A stretch of DNA of 64,000 nt from Mortierella sp. BCC40632 (taxonomy: Eukaryota; Mortierellomycota; Mortierellomycetes; Mortierellales; Mortierellaceae): positions 1,234,501-1,298,500 of the forward strand of contig WAEK01000011.1 in the NCBI GenBank assembly GCA_011634665.1. The letters are read 5' to 3'. Shown piece after piece: positions 59,469-64,000 of this stretch; positions within the stretch are counted from its first letter, which is position 1, and every line of letters begins with the position of its first letter. The notes beneath the pieces were generated by a model that made no database searches, was not told the origin of the DNA, and saw only the letters and a program-made list of their open reading frames with translations. Both the position numbers and the translations under genes were made by a program.

Positions 59469-61530
59469 TAGATGAACTAACACCTTTTGTGGTGTCTGAT
59501 GAGCGTGTATCCCGGCGCCTTAAATTCGCGTTCGGTTCATCCCACATCGCCAGTTCTGCTTACTAAAAATGGCCCACTAGAAACTCTCATTCGAATGTCC
59601 AAGCTCAACTAAGTAGCAAGTACATATTTAAAGTTTGAGAATAGGTTAAGGCTGCTTCAGCCCCAAGGCCTCTAATCATTCGCTTTACCTCATAAAACTG
59701 AGTGGGTTTCTGCTATCCTGAGGGAAACTTCAGCAGGAACCAGCTACTAGATGGTTCGATTAGTCTTTCGCCCCTCTACCCAAATTTGACGATCGATTTG
59801 CACGTCAGAATCGCTACGAGCCTCCACCAGAGTTTCCTCTGGCTTCTCCCTATTCAGGCATAGTTCACCATCTTTCGCGTCCCAGCATATATGCTCTTAC
59901 TCAAATCTATCCTAAAAATTCAAGATCGGTCGATGCTGCACCTTGCGGATCGCACCTAACGTTCACTTTCATTACGCGCATGGGTTTGCCACCCAAACAC
60001 TCGCATATATGTTAGACTCCTTGGTCCGTGTTTCAAGACGGGTCGTTTAAATCCATTATGTCAACATCCTGAGCGTGGAAGAGTAGAGATGAGCGAGTGT
60101 AAGACAGAAAAGACGAAGCAACATGTTCTGCACGATGTTGTCGAGGCTGATGTCGTTGTCATGCTTGACGCGTTGAGTAGGTTGAAATGGGTAACCCAAG
60201 CTGATGACCTCACTGTAGGTTAGTGAATCCATTAGGAGATTTCTACTCATCCATCAATACCTTTGACCTTTATCCCGCAGTACGTCCAGCATGACTTTTT
60301 CTTCCCGCTGTTCACCCAGCATGACAATTTCTTCGCCACGATGTGCCCTCTCTGTCGCCGCTCTCCCTCCTGCCTGTTGCTCTTTCTGCTCTCTACACAC
60401 GAAAAGGTATGGAGACAAACAAACTGGATGAGGACAATTCAGTAACACGTCTTCACAAAGCAGAAAGCGCACTTTATTGAGCTGGTGCTGACCAATATCT
60501 CGGAACGCATGGAGGACAGGTGAGAGTAATGGTCGAGCAGGGTCCACAAAGTCTGATTCTGACCTGAAGAAGTCGTTAAAACTATTGCCCAGGATCTGTG
60601 CCTCGTCGTTAATGATGAGCAGTCGAGTATTGTCCTTGATCACTGGTTGATATCCGCGGCTGACAAGGCGTGTCTTCGTACTCTCAAAGACATCGCTGAC
60701 ATAGTTTGAGGGCGAGAGTGAGGGATATTCAACCAGTCTGCAGAGTTTGCGGAACAGCGTGTTGAAAATGTCTTCAAACAGAACAGGCGGACACGCCTGA
60801 AGCAGGGCCCAACGTGCACTGGTAAACGTCTTGCTACAGCCGGAGACACTCAGGCAGTACCTGAAGACAAGGGGCCGAGAGAGGAATAGCAAGAGTGTGA
60901 TCTTCCGTACATAGTGGCTGTTGGCCCCGAAGTCCACGACTGTGGATTTGTCCTGGAGGTCCTTCAAGCGTTTGTGGACGGCGGCGTGAAGAGTCATCAT
61001 ATCCCCTGAGCCCCAGTCATCATCATCAGCATTAAAGTAGAGTCCCTAGTGCTGAGAGAGAAGTTCGATCACAGCACGGGTCTTGCCACAGCCTATATCA
61101 GTTCAAGTAGAAACAACTGTTGATCAGAATGTGCAACTGGGATGATGGCTGTCGTCCACAACATGTGTGTTGTTGAAGCCAATTTACCAGAGACTCCAAA
61201 GACCGGTCTATTGTAGCGATTATTCTCTTTAACGAGTTCAAGAATGGATCCAGCTGCAAGGTTCCTTGAGATCGTATTGGGTATAGTTGGGTCAGGGAGA
61301 TCCATAAACAGTAGACTCGGTCGAGTCTCTGATGGTTTTCCGAGTCCACGACACCATGCTCTTGGCAAACCTCGAATATGTCCACTAGTGACGGGCAACG
61401 CTCCTTGTCCTTTCACAAACGCGTCAAGAAAGTTGGCAATTGGTCCTGGCGCAAAGAACCTATCCGTAATCTTTTTGATGTCCGCGTGGAGGTCGCCTAG
61501 TTGGATAAGAGGAAAGAGTGTGATGTGAGA
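59469..61530. repeat. Segmental duplication, copy 2 (partner 50588-52620)
   Basis: Same orientation as its partner, about 8.9 kb away. The left edge coincides with the shared tagatgaactaac at 59469. The divergence boundary is at ~61000. Confidence 0.95.
59472..60046 (-). pseudogene. 28S (LSU) rRNA gene fragment, copy 2
   Basis: Same rRNA segment and orientation as 50588-51136, near-identical. It keeps a ~29-bp stretch (tagaaactctcattcgaatg...) missing from copy 1 but normal for LSU rRNA. It lacks the further ~340 bp present in copy 1 and instead breaks at ~59472 into the first exon of the nuclease-like pseudogene. Confidence 0.93.
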
Positions 61531-61560
61531 ACCACTAAAAAAAAAAAAAAGCAGAGACAA
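60047..61560 (-). pseudogene. Crinkler (CRN)-type effector, copy 3, headerless and inactivated
   Basis: Body only. ADIKKITDRFFAPG, ALPVTSGHIRGLPRAW, GSILELVKENNRYNRPVF, then a 95-bp GT-AG intron (61093-61187) whose splicing would complete the Walker A motif GVSGCGKT, followed by LLSQH and an in-frame TAG (~61052) where Trp is found in copy 2. The 60254-61000 ORF with LLIINDEAQIL is translated identically to that of copy 2. Upstream, similarity ends near 61600 without any header domain. Truncation plus the stop make it non-functional, although the P-loop intron itself is intact. Confidence 0.85.
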
Positions 61561-62081
61561 GAGAGTTCAAGTGAGCCCATACCAGACAGTGGCGTACTGG
61601 GACTAAAATGAAGGGTTATGCCTATGAGAAGACGGCATTTAACCCATTCTCCTAGCAGGACCAGTGGCCGGGGATGCCCCCCCCTCGCCACCCTTAGAGT
61701 AGCTCAAAAAGAAGATAAGGTGGATCAAAAGGGCCAGACTAGCAATTTATTTTATTTCTCGGTCAATATTAAAAGCAAGGTCACACACATCACCGGCCAC
61801 TGGTCTGCCAGTGACGGAGAATGACTGTGCCTTGCACTTAAGTCACTCCAGCTCTTGTACTACTGACTTTATTCTCTGTTGTTACGGCATCCTCAGCAGC
61901 GGCAAGCTCATTCGTGTCATCTCCATCGTCCCTCACAATCATCGGCGCAGGTAAGCAATTTACCAATGGGTTAGTCCAAAGACTCATTTTGACTCGTTCA
62001 TGTCCACTACATGCATAGACGTAAACATTTCTCTTACCACCGCTCTATTAGCTGGCGACCAGGAGCAACCACAGGTGCAGA
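61561..62081. other. Spacer with possible small upstream exon
   Basis: A C9 run at ~61677-61685. A plausible reading on + at 62000-62206 (DQEQPQVQNDSTTPLGTLPP) overlaps the next ORF in a different frame and could be an alternative 5' exon. Confidence 0.35.
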
Positions 62082-62909
62082 ATGACTCAACTACCCCTCT
62101 GGGAACACTACCACCCATTGCCTTCTCTTCTTCGCAGTCGTTTCTGCGAGTCCCCCTCTTATTCCAGAGTAGCATGTCCCTCCACCGACTCGACATCACT
62201 TCCTAAAGATCCAGGTACCTCTCCTGGAGCACCAGGTACCTCAGCCGAGTCAATCTTGCCTCCTGGTTCACCTGGTGCCTCAACTGAGTCGATCTCACTC
62301 CCTGGGTTAATGGCTTCTACGAACTCTAGCAACTCAACCTCACTTCCTGGAGCAGCAGATCCCTCATTCAAGTCAGTCTTTCCTGGTACAGTGGGTCCTG
62401 GATCAGCAGCAGCTATAGGTGAACCCTCCATGGCCTCTTTGAACCCAGACAAGATTGGCACATCAGACACAGGAACGGCACCAGTTGCGCCATCATCGGA
62501 TGGCACATTTGGAATTCTCAACTCTGAAGAACAAACGATCCTTCTTGCACAGGTCGAGAGCATCACTCATGTCTGTGTAGAGCAGGAGAACGGGGCGTGC
62601 TCAACCTGCCTTTTCAAAATATATCAGCGACGTAATGTGGAAGCTCTTGCAGGAAGCCAGCTCAGAATTACTGATATCGCGGATGTAGTATCGCTGATTG
62701 GCGTATTTGTGCCCTCGAAACCGACTGAACGAATGAGATCTGTTTTTTCGAAGGAGATTCTTCTGGGTTTTGTAGAGTCAGGCAAGATTACCACTGACGA
62801 ATGGGATGCTGTCGAACTCGATGACAGGTTGCCAATGAAGTCTGTCTCACGATGGTCTAAACCCAGCTCACGTTCCCTATTAGTGGGTGAACAATCCAAC
62901 GCTTACTGA
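62082..62909 (+). CDS. Hypothetical proline/serine-rich protein with a compact C-terminal region
   Basis: 275 codons from the ATG at 62082. The first ~130 residues are P/S/G/T-rich (GTSPGAPGTSAES, PGSPGASTES). The rest is of ordinary composition with possible structure: EEQTILLAQVESITHVCVE, GACSTCLFKIYQRRN (a CxxC), ITDIADVVSLIGVF, MRSVFSKEILLGFVESGKI. I do not recognise it. The 5' end is uncertain because an overlapping frame (62000-62206) also looks coding. The last ~60 bp and downstream hairpin are shared with 28610-28670, so part of it may belong to a dispersed repeat. Confidence 0.45.
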   Translation: MTQLPLWEHYHPLPSLLRSRFCESPSYSRVACPSTDSTSLPKDPGTSPGAPGTSAESILPPGSPGASTESISLPGLMASTNSSNSTSLPGAADPSFKSVFPGTVGPGSAAAIGEPSMASLNPDKIGTSDTGTAPVAPSSDGTFGILNSEEQTILLAQVESITHVCVEQENGACSTCLFKIYQRRNVEALAGSQLRITDIADVVSLIGVFVPSKPTERMRSVFSKEILLGFVESGKITTDEWDAVELDDRLPMKSVSRWSKPSSRSLLVGEQSNAY

Positions 62910-62926
62910 ATTCTGCTTCAGTATGG

Positions 62927-62942
<16 letters not shown>
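62910..62942. repeat. Hairpin-bearing repeat shared with 28640-28672
   Basis: TACTGAA-N6-TTCAGTA stem-loop directly after the stop codon of the preceding ORF; the same arrangement, with variants, is present near 28636-28658. Confidence 0.75.
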
Positions 62943-62958
<16 letters not shown>

Positions 62959-62975
62959 AACGTCGCTATGAATGC

Positions 62976-63275
62976 TTGGCTGCCACAAGCCAGTTATTCT
63001 GTGGTAACTTTTCTGGCACCTCTAGCCTGAAATTTCCGGGGACTAAAGGATCGATAGGCCACACTTTCATGGCTTGTATTCACACTGAAAATCAAAATCA
63101 TGGGGACTTTTACCCTTTTGTTCTACTCGAGATTTCTGTTCTCGATGAGTCCCCCTTAGGACACCTGCGTTATCTCTTAACAGATGTGCCGCCCCATCCA
63201 AACTCCCCACTTGACAATGTCTTCAATCTAGATCGGCTACGTAAAGCAACCTTAGCGCTAGAAGAAGGAAGATGA
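62976..63275 (+). CDS. Hypothetical small ORF
   Basis: About 99 codons with plausible composition (HGDFYPFVLLEISVLDESPLG, NSPLDNVFNLDRLRKATL). The first triplet read as Met at 62976 is a non-ATG codon (ttg), so the 5' end is open: it may be a later exon of the preceding gene. No motif recognised. Confidence 0.35.
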   Translation: MAATSQLFCGNFSGTSSLKFPGTKGSIGHTFMACIHTENQNHGDFYPFVLLEISVLDESPLGHLRYLLTDVPPHPNSPLDNVFNLDRLRKATLALEEGR

Positions 63276-63434
63276 ATTCCGTTTCTACCTAATCGAATAA
63301 GTAAAAAAAAAAAACAATACGGGTAGTGGTATCTCACTGGCGCCGAAGCTCCCACTTATCCTGCGCCCCATATGTCTTTTCACAATGTCAAACTAGATCA
63401 AGCTCAACAGGGTCTTCTTTCCCCACTGATTTTG

Positions 63435-63484
<50 letters not shown>

Positions 63485-63485
63485 T

Positions 63486-63520
<35 letters not shown>

Positions 63521-63521
63521 C

Positions 63522-63566
<45 letters not shown>

Positions 63567-63602
63567 TCGCCGTTTACCCGCGCTTGGTTGAATTCCTTCA
63601 CT

Positions 63603-63636
<34 letters not shown>

Positions 63637-64000
63637 CAGACGGATCTGTAAACAAACAGTAAAAGAACAGCGGGAAACGAGAGAGAGAGAGAGAGAAACA
63701 GAGAAGCTGTTTTCTCGACGCCCCGCGTACAGAAAAAGCGCATTAAGTTCAGTTGACCGATCTACCGATCTATCATCCTAAGCAGACAACAATCAACTGG
63801 GCGTCAGAGTAGACTAGCGATCAAGTCCAAATCTGCATGCACCTTTACCATCGACGATTGCTTACCAATAATACCCAGCAGCTCATCTTTACACAGATAC
63901 ATCGCCTTTTTCGGGCTCTACGGCTAGGCAATACAGAGACAAAAAGTCTAGACAGAGAGTGGTAAAGCAAGCACAAGCCAGAAGAAAAGGTCCGAAAGGG
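63276..64000. other. Right end of window, nothing recognised
   Basis: A13 run at ~63303; a short GA repeat at ~63680-63695. No coding evidence. Confidence 0.4.

Noticed and set aside
61093..61560. Crinkler copy 3 as a functional gene because its P-loop intron is intact
   Set aside because: No header domain and an in-frame TAG soon after the Walker A exon.
62200..62330. Homology between the SPGAP-rich segment here and the proline-rich ORF of the Tigger element (5690-5900)
   Set aside because: Similarity is limited to short P/G/S words and is explained by composition; no shared longer nucleotide words were seen.

Overview
The window looks like nuclear DNA of an early-diverging filamentous fungus, most likely Mortierella-like (Mortierellomycota). 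This is inferred from: a CSL (Su(H)/RBP-J type) factor; a GCM-type zinc-finger factor with long Q/N/S runs; genes with short GT-AG introns (77-131 bp, plus longer ones in the nucleotidyltransferase gene); Crinkler-type effector sequences; very frequent A/T homopolymers; and pyrimidine-rich leaders. No organellar or bacterial signature was seen.

Layout. 0-2.7 kb: CSL transcription factor (+), 5' end outside the window. 2.8-16.4 kb (plus a remnant at 20.8 kb): a cluster of nine copies of one small cysteine-rich putative zinc-binding protein family. Four copies are intact on the minus strand (2861-3292, 9266-9703, 10872-11336, 15795-16232); the others are broken. Two broken copies are near-identical arms of a 1.37-kb palindrome (12389-13753). 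A recent-looking 2.84-kb Tigger/pogo-type DNA transposon (5425-8260) with 155-bp inverted repeats and a TA duplication sits in the cluster. 16.4-22.8 kb: gene-poor, with a minisatellite (19257-19540) that reads as a proline-rich or collagen-like repeat. 23.2-25.3 kb: degenerate Crinkler (-). 25.9-28.2 kb: five-exon gene of a restriction-nuclease-like family (+). 28.2-32.2 kb: no convincing gene.

32.2-49.8 kb is the conserved core: a predicted two-TM membrane protein (32211-35233, +); a six-exon non-canonical poly(A) polymerase/terminal uridylyltransferase with long disordered tails (38052-43564, +); a GCM-domain factor (45874-47802, -); and, divergently, a mitochondrial DUF1279/FAM210-like protein (48902-49777, +).

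50.2-64 kb is a second accessory block: a 28S rRNA fragment fused to a Crinkler pseudogene (50.25-53.2 kb, -), a decayed MULE/SWIM transposase (54.4-55.4 kb, +), a C-terminal fragment of an uncharacterised gene (56.1-56.9 kb, +), a restriction-nuclease-like pseudogene (58.0-59.5 kb, -), and a second 28S-plus-Crinkler copy (59.5-61.6 kb, -). The two 28S-Crinkler copies form a ~2-kb segmental duplication with a sharp change in divergence. Two hypothetical ORFs follow at 62-63.3 kb.

The accessory blocks (cysteine-rich cluster, Crinklers, nuclease-like genes, transposons, rDNA debris) look like fast-evolving, duplication-prone compartments flanking a conserved core. Nothing seen amounts to an operon-like pathway. 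The best candidates for something undescribed are the tandem cysteine-rich family and the repeated 28S-Crinkler chimera.
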